A DNA stretch of 64,000 bases, taken from contig NTMA01000092.1 in NCBI GenBank assembly GCA_002917075.1, forward strand, positions 62,001 to 126,000, given 5' to 3'. Below, in pieces: positions 1 through 10,873 of this stretch; within the stretch, counting starts at the first letter, position 1, and each line of letters starts with the position of its first letter. The translations under genes and the position numbers were made by a program. This stretch comes from Hawksworthiomyces lignivorus (lineage: Eukaryota > Ascomycota > Sordariomycetes > Ophiostomatales > Ophiostomataceae). Below the pieces are notes generated by a model that saw nothing but the letters and a program-made list of their open reading frames with translations, ran no database searches and was not told where the DNA came from.

Positions 1-1635
1 CGACGAAAAGTTGTAGTCTGACTCGCGATCTCGGCCTATGCCTCCGTTCACTCTGCGAAGAATGGATTCCCGGGAGATGCGCGGGGGCAATCTGTACTCT
101 TCGAGTCCAGAGAGGTCACCAATAGTATCGTCCTCCTCATCATGGTGGGCATTGTCTCCATTGTGAGACGCATCCGCTTCAGGAGTTTGGCTGTTAGCAC
201 GCTCTCTGGCACCAGCTCGTCTCATGCGCCTTTCTCTCTGCAGCTCCGCGGCAGATTTGCCGTCATCTGACAGCATCATCAGCTTCAGGCGCTCTTCGAG
301 CGTCATCTTGCTGTTTCCAATGTTCTGCATCTCCGACTTTGTGACAGCTGCAGGTGGAGGAGACGGCAGGCCGCGAGGGCTACCTCCAATCATGCGCTCG
401 GCGGTCGCTGAGAGGCCTGTCGACGATGCGGAGTGGGTGCGGGCGTGCTGCATGCCAGGCAGGGGTGGGAGGGGCCTGTGTTCGCCGCTCGAGCCAGATG
501 AAATCTGGGCTTCTTGGCGGCCAATAGCCGACGAAGGGGTTGCTTCGGGCATGGGACTTCCATCATATGGATGCTCGCGGCGGCTATCTGGGGTATCGTG
601 TCTCCAGTCGTCCGGTCCCACGACAGGAGTCTTGTCGGTATCTTCCAGTGAAGCATCAAAACTGTCATCTTGGCTCTCCCCATCACCACCTGCATAGTGA
701 TAGTCATCATAATCATCCTCATCTTCTTCGGACTCGTAGCTGCCCTCGCGGGAATTGCTTCCGACAGAAGAGAGATCAGGCGTTGCCATCTCGTATTCGT
801 TCACCTGGGGTGGAGCGGCATCGAAGGTAACACTTTTGGCATGGCGATGAAGAGATCTCCCACTTGGCAACTCATGGTCGGCCAAAGACGCCTCCATAGA
901 GAAGTCACCGTGCTCATCATAGCTATTCTTAAAACGGCTCGACAGAGACGACTTTATGGGGGACGCCTGATCCTTGCTAGCCGTAGACGGAGTGCCCGGC
1001 GTTGTGGTTGGGTGCTGATCAGCCTCAGACTTGGCATGCCCGCTGTTCTGTGGAGGCGACTCGAGGGTTGACGCTGATGGAGATACTTTTGTAGGACTAT
1101 AGAGAGGAATATCGTTTTTGCTTTCGCTGCGCTGATGGCCCTTCGCGCCCATGAGGCCCAATCCTCCGTAGGCATTGCCCTGGACCTTGGACAGGGGCCG
1201 TTCAACTCTAGGAATCCTAGTGGGGTCATATTCGTTCTTCTGCTCCAGAGCGAGGATACTGCTGTTCTTGACACGAGAAGCCTTCTGCAGACGCTCGATG
1301 GAAGAACGGCGGGTGGGTGATGGAGATCCGGAACGGATGCTGCCATACGAGTTCTCGGAACTGAAACCGCTGCGGTTCTGCCAGAACAAACGTGGCGAAG
1401 TGGTGCCATCAAGTGGCGAAGACTGAAACGGCGACGAGTCGGCGTTCAACCCCATTTTCTTGAAAGGGTAGCCGCGTTAGTCAGGCTTCATTATACAGGA
1501 AAATAAGACTGAAAAAGCAACAAACTGTACCTTTGTTGTCTGGTTCCAGCTGGGCGAGTTGCGTCTCTTCTCAGACGGAGAGATCTCTGAGAGAGGGCGC
1601 GGAATGCCGCTGATCTTCTTCGTAGGAGAAGACAT
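1..1635 (-). CDS. Bud4/anillin-like cortical landmark protein, N-terminal part (runs off the window)
   Basis: Two exons: 1531-1635 (35 codons, ending Asn-Gln-Thr-Thr-Lys) and 1458 down to the window edge (486 codons without a stop), separated by a 72-bp intron with GTACAG donor and TCAAG acceptor. The 521 visible residues are low-complexity and basic/serine-rich, starting with a PRPLSEISPSEKRRNSPS-type stretch, then SPSPTRRSSIERLQKASRVK, an acidic block (ESEEDEDDYDD) and, near the edge, SRESILRRVNG. From memory this series resembles fungal Bud4 proteins, which mark septation and axial bud sites through C-terminal anillin and PH domains. Those domains would lie outside the window, so the family call is inference. 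That it is a real gene is well supported by the long open frame and clean intron. It is divergent from DBP9. Confidence 0.6.
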
Positions 1636-3443
1636 TGTTGTGTTGTTTTTGGAGATGCGCAGAGGATGCACCTAGTCACTTGTTAGGTTCGATCCGAACA
1701 CTCGTCGGAATGGCCAATGGTGCGCCAAGCGAAATACTTACAGGCTCAGAAGTGGCCATTGCAAAAACAGCAGAACGCACCAGTCGTGAGAATGGTGGTG
1801 ATGCTGTTCAACCCTAGCCGAGGGAAGCAAGTAAAGATAGAAGGCCGACTAGATGCGGCAGGATCTTGTTATGATAAACAGATGCTCGACGAGATAATTG
1901 CAAGGCGATCAGATATGAATAGAATAGATATGAAGCGATGAAGTGATGCAGCTGCCAAAGCTAAAGATAGCAGAGCGAAGTGTTGTTCTTCTCCGCCTTT
2001 GTTGACTCCTCTCCACTCCGGCTCTCAAACCCGCAGCGCAAATAGATCTCCTATGAAGACGAATTTGATTGATTGCAGTTGGTGTTGGAGACAGGAATGA
2101 AGAAGCAAAAGGAGCGAGTAAAATGCCACGAAAAGGAATAGATGAGGAAGCTATAGCATGAAGAAATATCAACGTGTCCAGCCGAGAAAGAAAGGAATGT
2201 AAGATATTTGGCGAGAGCCGTCTGTCTACTCAGCCGTAGAGGGGGGGAAGGGCGAGCCTCTTAAAAAAATGTAAACAAGGCAAGCGCCATGGAGAGAACG
2301 GCAAGAGGGCGCAAAGCCCCTCGTACCTCCCAGAAGCGGCAGTGGTTGACCAGGCAACGCAGAAGCAGGCACTTTACGTGTGGCGCACGGACCAGAAGAT
2401 TGGAGAAGAACAACAAATGTCCCGTGACGCAATGTAACTTGCACACTGGATTTTAATGTAGAATAATAACAAAAAAAGTCATAAGATGTTACATATCTTT
2501 TCGGTTGAGGTTGCGGAGGGTGAACAGGCGAGAGGAGATTAATTGATTTTTGGAGGAGTTCGATTTACGACTCGGATGATAGTCATAACAGCGCGGAATA
2601 TTAACGCAAAAAGTATACTGACCTCTAATAAGACTGCTTTCTATGCCGATTGGTCCATGATTCTCCCCTTTCTTACTGATAATAACTAAAGCCTCTTGTC
2701 CTCTTGAGATTTTACATGCGCTTCACTTCTTTATAACAAAGCTTACGGTCTGCGGTGTGTTCGAGCTGTATCTATCTACTCAGACGGGACATACATACAT
2801 GTATATATACGCTGCACTACGTTGTTCGCTAAGTGGAGAGAGGCACAAAGAGCAAGCAGAATAAACAAGTGCAAACGGAGTAGTCAAGGGCATATCCAAG
2901 GGCACATTGAGCTTGGTTGAACCCTTGTCAAACACGCAAAATCAGACTAGACACCGCGGCAACTGTATCTGCATGTACCAGGGGATGGCCAGACACGCGA
3001 AACGCCGTATCGAATAAACAAATGTCTCACAGAATCTACGGTGTACGATGCAAGTTGATGAAGCTTGAAAACCAGTGATACAAATTTCGCAAATATATTA
3101 GAAAAGCAGTCGACTTCTCGTCATAATGTAGACGAGTTCGCAAGAGAGCGTATGCAAGTAGCGGCGTGCAAAGATTTGAGAGACGCGCATTCACAGGCTT
3201 TGTTTACTGAGGTGCTTTCCAAGGAAGCTAGGTCGCGCACATAAGAAGATGCCTGCAAGTTTGACTCACGAGTCGCCCATGATGCAGGGAGAGTACCATC
3301 TCTGAAACGACGAGTCGAGAATAAAATCCAAGGCAACCAGCAAACTAAACAAAAGAAAAGGAATAAAGACGGAAAAAAAAACTCTCTGCAATTTACAGGG
3401 ATAGTAACTAGTTAGTATGTATCTCGTACTCCTGAAAAGTGTA

Positions 3444-3451
3444 TCACGTGA
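3444..3451. promoter_or_regulatory. TCACGTGA box (Cbf1/E-box type) upstream of DBP9
   Basis: A perfect eight-base palindrome 346 bases before the DBP9 start codon. TCACGTGA is the preferred site of Cbf1-type bHLH factors in fungi. The same octamer occurs twice upstream of RPS18 in this window. Binding is inferred only. Confidence 0.4.
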
Positions 3452-3473
3452 AATTAGCCATTCTAAGCAAGTG

Positions 3474-3489
3474 TACTCCGTACGGAGTA
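3474..3489. repeat. Perfect 16-bp palindrome TACTCCGTACGGAGTA
   Basis: Two inverted copies of TACTCCGTA sharing the central TA. Single copies of the 9-mer recur at seven other places in this window, all outside coding exons (see findings). Confidence 0.7.
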
Positions 3490-3796
3490 GGCCAACTATT
3501 ACATTGTAGTATTATTAGGCTTATGGAATTGTTGTCTACCGCCGCGGAATGCGCTAACAGAGGCGGTAAGAGCGATAAGCCATCCGATAAGAAATTTTCT
3601 CAATTTAGAGGGGCTGGATAAGGAAAGGATAAAAGAAAATCAAATAAAACCGAAAAAAAAAGTTTGGCGCATAGAAAAAGAGAAAAGCAGTGAAAAAAGA
3701 GCAAAGTCGCTGACGAGCGTCCGACTTTTCGACTTTCGCGAATCACCATCACTTTCATCGCCCTTTTACCTCTCATTTATGCACTACACAGACAAG

Positions 3797-5837
3797 ATGA
3801 AACGGAAGCTCGACGAAAACGATACCCCGGTGGTCGCAGAGGACCAGGAGCAGACGAACGGCGATAGACAACAGCAAACAGACACCACTTCCATGGACGC
3901 AAAGGAGTCTATGGTGTCGTTCACCAAATTGGGTCTCGACCCTCGGCTCCTCCAGGCTGTTGCCCAGCAGAAGTTTCAAGAGCCGACATCAGTGCAGCAA
4001 AAGGCAGTTCCGCTGGCATTGAGCGGCAAGGATCTGCTCGTCAGGGCGAAGACGGGCTCCGGCAAGACTGCAGCATATGTGCTGCCGGTACTGCAGGCCA
4101 TCTTGAAGAGAAAACAAGTATGTCTAGCTGTGGACTTTTTTTTTTGCATTTTGTTTTTTTTTTGTCTAGGAGGTGCTGAGCTGACTTTTGTATTTTACAG
4201 ACGGATCAATCTGCTTTTACTTCCAACCTGATCCTAGTCCCCACGCGCGAGCTCGCCGACCAAGTTGCCAAGGTCATAGGCCAGCTGTCGGCCTTCTGCG
4301 CCAAGGAAATCGCCGCTGTCAAACTCACTGACAAGGTCTCTGATGCTGTCCTGCGGTCGCTACTCTCCAATACGCCCGACATCATCGTCTCAACACCGGC
4401 AAGGGCCTGGCACGCGGCCAGCTCTTCGTTCCTCTCTCTGCAGCAGCTCACCCATCTGGTGCTGGACGAAGCGGATTTGATACTGTCGTATGGCTACAGC
4501 GAGGATCTCGAACAGATTGCAAAATCCCTTCCCAAATCCGTGCAGACCATTCTGATGAGCGCTACATTGACCACCGAGGTTGATACCCTGAAGGGCTTGC
4601 TCTGCAGAGACCCAACGCTTCTGAACATAGAGGAGAAGGAAGCTGAGGGCGAAGGCGTCACGCAATATGTTGTCAAGTCCGTATACCCTGCCTTCATGGC
4701 CTACCATCCTTGGCGTTCTTGACCTCATGAAGTACTAACACGTTGGCTTGCAGATGCGCCGAAGACGAAAAGTTTTTGCTTGCTTACATTATTTTCAAGC
4801 TAAAGCTTGTGACCGGGAAGTGTCTCATCTTTGTGGCAGACGTAGACCGGTGTTACCGCCTGAAGTTGTTTTTTGAGCAGTTTGGCATCCGCAGCTGCAT
4901 CTTGAATTCGGAGCTGCCCGTCAACTCGCGGATACACTGCATCGAAGAGTTCAACCGCAACGTGTACGACATTATCATCGCATCGGACGAGCACGAGCTC
5001 CTGGGCGATGAGGACCAGGAGGCAGAGGACAACGGCGAGGACCAGCAGCGCAAGAGCAGCTCTGCGGCGCAGAACGAGAGCAGCAGCGAGGCGCCAAAGA
5101 AGAAGAAGCGGAGGACGGTCAAGCGGGACCGCGAGTTTGGCGTCTCGCGCGGCATCGACTTCAAGAACGTGCGCGCCGTCATCAACTTCGACCTGCCCAC
5201 CACGGCCAAGTCGTACACGCACCGCATCGGCCGCACGGCCCGCGCCGGCCAGACCGGCATGGCGCTCTCGTTTGTCGTGCCCGCGGCGCAGTACCGCAAG
5301 CACATGCCCACGACGGTCGAGACCACCGAGAAGGACGAGAAGGTGCTGGCCCGCATCGTGCGCCAGCAGGCCAAGGCCGGCAAGGAGGTCAAGCCGTACG
5401 ACTTTGACATGAAGCAGGTCGAGGCCTTCCGCTACCGCATGAACGACGCGCTGCGGTCCGTCACCAAGGTCGCCGTGCGCGAGGCCCGCACCCGCGAGAT
5501 CCGCCAAGAGCTGCTCAAGAGCGAGAAGCTCAAGCGCCACTTTGAGGAGAACCCGGGCGAGCTGCAGCACCTGGCCCGCCACGACAACGAGCTGCGCACC
5601 ATGCGCACCCAGTCCCACCTGCGCCACGTGCCCGACTACCTGCTGCCGCGCGACGGCAAGAACGCGCTGTCGTCGGCGAACGTCGGTTTTGTCCCGCTGC
5701 GCCGGACCGACGGCAGGAACGACAGGAGAAAGGCAAAGTACTACGCCCGGAGTGGCACCGGCGGCAAGTCGTTCAAGGTCGGCGGCAGCAAGGGCCGGAA
5801 CCCGCTCCGCACGTTCAAGGCAAAGTCGAAGCGGTAG
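3797..5837 (+). CDS. DBP9: ATP-dependent RNA helicase DBP9 (DEAD box, ribosome biogenesis)
   Basis: Three exons, 3797-4117, 4201-4676 and 4754-5837, give 626 residues. Dbp9/DDX56 helicases act in the nucleolus on 27S pre-rRNA during 60S subunit maturation. Visible motifs in order: Q-motif region about 42-75, Walker A AKTGSGKT 84-91, PTREL 121-125, DEAD 196-199, SAT 227-229 and HRIGRTAR 422-429. The acidic/basic insertion about 345-393 ([11 protein letters not shown]...PKKKKRR) before motif V is characteristic of Dbp9, and the C-terminus is very basic. The start MKRKLDEND matches the family; an in-frame ATG lies six codons upstream. Intron 2 uses donor GTCCGT at 4677: only this phase restores [14 protein letters not shown] competing GTATAC four bases downstream would shift the frame. 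Third-position GC rises sharply in the last two-thirds of exon 3. Confidence 0.96.
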
Positions 5838-6632
5838 AGAAGAGGGCAAGTTTCTGTGGATAATAAATTGGTGCGACTGGAAAAAAAAAAGACAGCATTG
5901 TGCATGGCGTTTTTGTGTTCCTTTTAGCTATTTTTCTTTCCATTTTGCTACATATAAATATACATATTGACACTTGCCGTATCTTTCAACGACTGCACGT
6001 ATCTCAAACTTCCCTTCTTCTCAAGCAGATTTTAAGATCAATTAAGTGCTAAGATGGCCAAACCACTAGCAATACCATGGCACTGACACAAGTTGAATCT
6101 CCTTTTCTAATTCAGTCTCTACGTCTACTCACCACTCCTTTCCAGTTACATGACTATTCGACGAAACCACGAAATCACCAGTCACGAAGTCTGAACTCAG
6201 CAACTGCTTTTGCAAGCACACATCAGGTCTTATATGGTGCGTTATTGGTATCACAAAGCTACTGACGTATAAATTCTCGCCTTTTCTATAGCTAGTCTCC
6301 TTCATCACAACAACCTATATCATACTTTCTTTTGTCTTTTATATTGGCCTTACTCCTTTCTGGTGTTATTATAAACTCAGCCCTACTTACCATTCTTCTC
6401 ACTCCGAAGCCAACCATCTCTCTTCAAATACAAAAATTGATCTGTAGTCCCTAGTGGAATGGGATACACTGCTTGAACTCAGATACATGGGATTCTTACA
6501 GACAGGCCACGCAACGGAAATATTCAAATCTCAACTCTCCTCATTTGATTTTCTAATTCAACTCAACTATATATCAGACATATAACAATCTACTACGTCG
6601 TTCCGAAGTCGGGCTATACCTTAAGCGCAAGG
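5838..6632. other. Intergenic region DBP9 / acidic orphan
   Basis: About 800 bases containing the DBP9 3' end and the promoter and leader of the following gene. It is AT- and pyrimidine-rich, with no gene-like open frame longer than about 60 codons and no recognisable element. Confidence 0.6.
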
Positions 6633-9158
6633 ATGGACCCAGTTGTAGTCAAATACATGTCTCCCAGCTCACTAGCCAAATATAGGCGCCCAGAGCTCCA
6701 AAGGCAACGAGGCACAATACCAAAGAGCATTCGTCCCTCTATTATTGACCTGACTAGTGACGATGTCGACAAGGTTGTCTTGAATAACACAAAAGCATTG
6801 CCTCTCTTCAACGACAGAAAATCACATAGACCTGCAGCACTATGGGCTACTAAGGTGGCTAAGTCTTTAGGTCTAAGAGAAGAGATTTCCGATCCAATGC
6901 AGTCGAAAAGTGCCAATGTAGCCACTAATACCCACTCCTTCTTCGCAAGTCGCCCGCATCCAGCTGCCGGGCAGGCTCCTAGCAAAGAAAACAATAGCGA
7001 GATCTCTAGTATCGCCACAAGTTGCAGTAATGATAGCAGCAGCAGCAGCAGCAGCAGCGGACATAGATATAGCAGGACAAGCAGCTGTTCAGAGACGGTT
7101 AGCAGCGACCAAGATAGCGACGACAGCGACAATAGCGACGATATCGATACTAGTGACGATGACAGCGACAGCGGTGATGACGATGACGGCAATGACAGCG
7201 ATGACAGTGACGATAGCGGTGGCAGTGATGACAGCGGTGACAGTAAGGTCAGCAAGAGCGACGGTATGAAAGGACGTGGTTCGAGATCGCCGGAGCCGAC
7301 GGACTTTCCGGTCATCCGCTCAGCACAGATGCTCGCTCCTCTCAGGGATCACAACTACAAGAATTTTCAAATGCCAGCAAATCTGGAAGAGTGGAAAGCC
7401 GGCGCAGACACCGCACCCAGAGAGTCCTCGGCAGCTATATCGCTCTCTCTGTTATCGCCATCTACGCCGGCCACGCTGACTTCAAAGAGCCACCTGAACG
7501 ATGACATCCAGCTCTTCAAGGCCATCCAAGCCCGTCATGCTCAACCGGAGCCCAAGACCAAAATTGTGTCCCATCTCCCGGAGCCTTCTCAGATTCGACA
7601 AGCTACCGAGAGCTCCCGCAGAATCCTGGAGAGGCGGATTGCCAAGCGCAAAGCACAAGAGCGGCGGGAAGAGGCGAAGAAAAGAGTAAAGATCGAAGAA
7701 GAGCATTCCAAAGGACTGCACGAGAACAGGGGCGAGACGCTATTCGATTGGCCTTCTGCGCCCCCTTTGCCGTCTCCCCTATCAGAGAAGTCACAGCCGC
7801 CGGCATCAAAGTCCAACGTGACGGGGCATCTTCCCCTGCCTGAGAAATCCGACCAACCGAAATCACCGCTACCGCTGCCACTGTCACTGCCACTACAACC
7901 ACTGCCAGCAGCACCACTGTCACCGCTAGCTCCGCCGCCACGGCGCCTTCCCATCGACAAAAACCGCATTGTTTTCCAGTACACTGTCTTCCGCACGAGC
8001 CGCCTCCCCTTGCCTTTCGATGGCAATCTCGCGGGCAAGATTATCCGCGGCGAGACCTTTGTAGACAAAAACCGCGCAAATCAGTGTGCTGCCAGACTGA
8101 TGCCGCCGTTCGGCCCGTCTGTGGCCCGCGTAGAGCTCGACTACGGCGTGCACGATCCGCAGCGGGAGGGCATGTTTTTCGGCCGCGTCTACTACAAGAG
8201 CGACGTGGTCGTTTTTGTTTATGTCGACAGGGAGAGGCAGCAATTTGGCAAAATGGACTCCTCAGAGCTTGAAGGCAAGCCAATGCGGGCTGGCTTTGAG
8301 AAGCTGCTGTTGGTCCCCCGCTTTGATGTATTTGTGCTGCGGCGTATGGCGCTGGACAGCAAGGATGGCCACTATGTCCAATACAGCTACGATGAACCAG
8401 AAGGCAATATTCAACAAAGTGCCGCGGATGAAATCTTTGAGGATGACGACGATGATGGCGATGACGACAGCGATTTTGACACCAGCGACGATGATATTAA
8501 TGGAGGAGGAAATCAACAAGATAAACAAAAAGTGGCTGAAGGTCTAAACAAGACTGACGAAGACTGCGATGTAAGGAGGAGATGTGGCAATAAGAGCAAC
8601 AACTGGCTCACAAATAGAGACAAAAGGGTCTCTGGTAGAGACACCAGCGGGGATAGAATAAGGTTTTATGAACATGAAATCTGCACGAACTTGCACAACG
8701 ATAGAAGCGTAACGCACGAGATAGAATCTTTGAATCAGAGTACACACCAAGAAAGCGATAGAGGCAACAGAGACGCGTCTGAGCGCGGTGATGCAAACCT
8801 ATGCCAGTCGACAGTCGAAAGCAGATCCCTCGGAACGCACTTTGTCCCCACCCACGAAGGATCTTATACGACTTTAGCAGAAGCGAATCTCAAGGCAGTC
8901 GAAGCAATCACCAAGTGGACACTGCCTCGCCAGCCGGCTCGGCTAGATGCGTTGGTGTATTACCGCGATTATTTGCGACCAACATTCGCAGAACTGCGGC
9001 GGCAGTTTGTAGAAGAAGAAAATGTGAAAAACGATGAGATTGAGGCAGAGATATCGTGGAAGCCAATACGTTCGTTTCGCTATGATTATGACGCGATCTA
9101 TGTCAAGGTCGTAAAGAGCCAGCTTGAAGGTCCACTGGACCTGACGGGAGCTTTTTGA
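6633..9158 (+). CDS. Uncharacterised acidic protein with a SUMO-interacting-type motif
   Basis: A single uninterrupted 841-codon frame starting MDPVVVKYMS. I do not recognise the family. Residues 35-44 read PSIIDLTSDD, a textbook SUMO-interacting motif (hydrophobic core followed by Asp/Ser). About 130-215 is almost pure Ser/Asp (SSSSSSS, then DSDDSDNSDD-type repeats), about 330-355 is a basic helix (RRILERRIAKRKAQERR), and about 405-435 is Pro/Leu-rich. A folded-looking block at about 445-570 (FQYTVFRTSRLPLPFDGN...FDVFVLRRMAL) is followed by a second Asp run and a C-terminal block (ANLKAVEAITKW...ALVYYRDYLRP). Low-complexity acidic tracts with a SIM suggest a nuclear or chromatin protein; this is inference. 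It converges on NDUFS6. Confidence 0.75.
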   Translation: MDPVVVKYMSPSSLAKYRRPELQRQRGTIPKSIRPSIIDLTSDDVDKVVLNNTKALPLFNDRKSHRPAALWATKVAKSLGLREEISDPMQSKSANVATNTHSFFASRPHPAAGQAPSKENNSEISSIATSCSNDSSSSSSSSGHRYSRTSSCSETVSSDQDSDDSDNSDDIDTSDDDSDSGDDDDGNDSDDSDDSGGSDDSGDSKVSKSDGMKGRGSRSPEPTDFPVIRSAQMLAPLRDHNYKNFQMPANLEEWKAGADTAPRESSAAISLSLLSPSTPATLTSKSHLNDDIQLFKAIQARHAQPEPKTKIVSHLPEPSQIRQATESSRRILERRIAKRKAQERREEAKKRVKIEEEHSKGLHENRGETLFDWPSAPPLPSPLSEKSQPPASKSNVTGHLPLPEKSDQPKSPLPLPLSLPLQPLPAAPLSPLAPPPRRLPIDKNRIVFQYTVFRTSRLPLPFDGNLAGKIIRGETFVDKNRANQCAARLMPPFGPSVARVELDYGVHDPQREGMFFGRVYYKSDVVVFVYVDRERQQFGKMDSSELEGKPMRAGFEKLLLVPRFDVFVLRRMALDSKDGHYVQYSYDEPEGNIQQSAADEIFEDDDDDGDDDSDFDTSDDDINGGGNQQDKQKVAEGLNKTDEDCDVRRRCGNKSNNWLTNRDKRVSGRDTSGDRIRFYEHEICTNLHNDRSVTHEIESLNQSTHQESDRGNRDASERGDANLCQSTVESRSLGTHFVPTHEGSYTTLAEANLKAVEAITKWTLPRQPARLDALVYYRDYLRPTFAELRRQFVEEENVKNDEIEAEISWKPIRSFRYDYDAIYVKVVKSQLEGPLDLTGAF

Positions 9159-9665
9159 TGGAAGAAAACGGGTCAGATGCGATAGAAACAACAAAATAGC
9201 AAGCTTACCCAACGAGATGGAAGAATATAGACTTAAAGCTTCCGAGATTATTAGCTGCTTTAGAGAGTGAATCGATATCTTTCTTTCATTACCTTTAAGG
9301 ATAGGGGAAGTAACCAGGGAGATTGTTGTCAACTTAGGTGTCGGCTATTCGTCTCCTGTAGCTCTCTGAGAAGATGAGAGAGCAAGTGAACGCGAGCGAG
9401 ACCCGTCGGTCACTATGCGCTGTACGAAGTGTCTCGCTTCTCTCATCTTTGGAATTAGTATCGACCTCTGAGCAGGTTCGTAATATTTGTTTTGTTTCAT
9501 TTGTTGAGGCCTTTAATTATTGAATTTTTGTTTTCTTCTCTTATATACATTTCCCGTCCAGCGCAACCCGAGGAGGAGGCAGGATGAAGAGTTCGCAAAA
9601 TATAATCCCTCAAGGGATACAAATACACGACAGCTAACAGCGACTGATGTTGGCTCTTCCAAATT
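9159..9665. other. Convergent 3' intergenic region
   Basis: About 500 bases between two converging genes. It contains an inverted repeat at 9371-9449, listed separately. No coding signal is seen. Confidence 0.6.
9371..9449. repeat. Interrupted inverted repeat between convergent genes
   Basis: AAGATGAGAGA at 9371-9381 is complementary to 9439-9449, and GCGAGAC at 9396-9402 is complementary to GTCTCGC at 9431-9437. This forms a two-part stem of 11 plus 7 pairs with a 14-base bulge and a 28-base loop. It could shape the 3' ends of either transcript or be a remnant. Confidence 0.5.
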
Positions 9666-10356
9666 CTATGACAGCGGGTACGACGTCTGTGGGAGTGCCT
9701 CGAGGTGTTTCCGGTGGTGCTCGTTGGCCTAGAAGAGAGAAGAGAGCTGCGTCAGTTTTCAGGAGCGCGTATACCCAGATGGTCACCCATCAAACAAGGT
9801 TGAGCAACAAGACGTACATAAGGCAGGCCGCAGTAGCCGCACACGGCGATCTGAGGCTTGTCCGTGTTGATAAACACGCGGGGGTGGCCGGCTGCGCCGC
9901 CGCCGCCGTCGCAAGAGACGATGCGGTCGTGCGTCCACCGCACCGGCTGCTGGTGGATGAGCTCCATGGCGGAGTAGGGTTGGGGCTGTTCTCCCGGAGC
10001 ACATTAGTGACCAATGCCGTCACGCTGAGCGGCTCCTGCCGGCTTGGATGCGGGCTTTGCGTTACCTGAAGGGAAAAGTCTGTCTGCTCGAAGCGCGGGC
10101 CAGTCATGGCCTTCTCCCGGGGCTGCTGGTTCCGCGTCCACACGCCGACCCGGTTGGGCGCCTGCTGGAGCTCGGTTGTTGTCGGAGCGCCAGGCTCGTT
10201 TGTCGTCTGCGGAGTCAGGCTGGCGTCGGGGGAGGTGGATGGCGTGGCAGTGGCGTCCTGGCTTCTGCGGGCCGTCATGGCGAAAGACCGCCGGACAACA
10301 CTGGCGCCGGTAATGCGGCTAGGCAGCAGCCTGGAGCCGGCTCGTATTGACAGCAT
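9666..10356 (-). CDS. ndufs6: NADH:ubiquinone oxidoreductase zinc-binding subunit NDUFS6 (complex I)
   Basis: Three exons on the minus strand, 10066-10356, 9818-9985 and 9666-9728 (introns of 80 and 89 bp), give 173 residues. NDUFS6 is an accessory subunit of the matrix arm of complex I that binds zinc near the N module. The first 35 residues (MLSIRAGSRLLPSR...VVRRSFAMTARRS) form a typical mitochondrial presequence. The zinc ligands are visible as C122, H131, C146 and C149 (SCDGGG, GHPRVFI, CGYCGLPY), and the protein ends ANEHHRKHLEALPQTSYPLS. Both introns are supported by exact phase and by continuity of the family sequence; without intron 2 the conserved tail is lost. It shares a 517-bp divergent promoter with the Mpp6-like gene. 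Confidence 0.95.
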
Positions 10357-10873
10357 TGTAGCGGATGTACCTGATTGTATATGCACAGCTCCCAATTGAT
10401 GTTTTGGAGCTCGTTTTTCTGGGAGGATTAGCAGCAGCTGATGTCGTCGTAAATTTCCGGGGCACAAGCAGCAGCCGCAAAGCCGAATCTGAAGTTATCA
10501 CCAAAATGAGGGAAACCAATTGCCTGGCATGCGGTTGGCTGGCTGCTGAGCTGTGGTCCGAGCGCCCTTCCGGCACGGATTAAGAATAGCCCTTGACTAC
10601 TGTATTTCTGCTTGAAGTCTCCACTTTATTTTCTTGCTATCTTATCGAGTCGTCTCTACGAGTAATATGTACTGTACGCTTAATTTATGCCAAAAGCTAC
10701 GACACGACATCAAGTGAATTTTTTTGGCATCCAAACTCAACTGGCGCCCAAACAATTTGCCCAGTGCGCCTTTCGCAATACCTTTGTCTTTTGTAGGCCT
10801 GTTATATGAAGCCTGAAGCGATAATTTCACCTTTTTTACATATTCTGTCTCACAGCTTCAAGTTCCAGCGATC
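10357..10873. promoter_or_regulatory. Bidirectional promoter NDUFS6 / Mpp6-like
   Basis: 517 bases between two divergent start codons, so it must hold both promoters. No canonical TATA box or other element was recognised with confidence. Confidence 0.5.

Larger units (their letters stand above)
1636..3796. other. Divergent intergenic region (Bud4-like / DBP9)
   Basis: About 2.2 kb with no convincing gene: open frames here are under 90 codons and have no recognisable content. It must hold both promoters. Two sites stand out and are listed separately: a TCACGTGA box at 3444-3451 and the perfect palindrome TACTCCGTACGGAGTA at 3474-3489. The last 150 bases before DBP9 are A-rich and then pyrimidine-rich, as in many fungal leaders. 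Confidence 0.6.

Noticed and set aside
1680..1700. GGTTCGATCC resembling a tRNA B box
   Set aside because: The flanking bases do not form a T-arm and no A box or acceptor stem is present at proper distance.
4800..5849. 349-codon antisense frame over DBP9
   Set aside because: A shadow of high-GC3 codons in exon 3; the sense strand carries intact helicase motifs.
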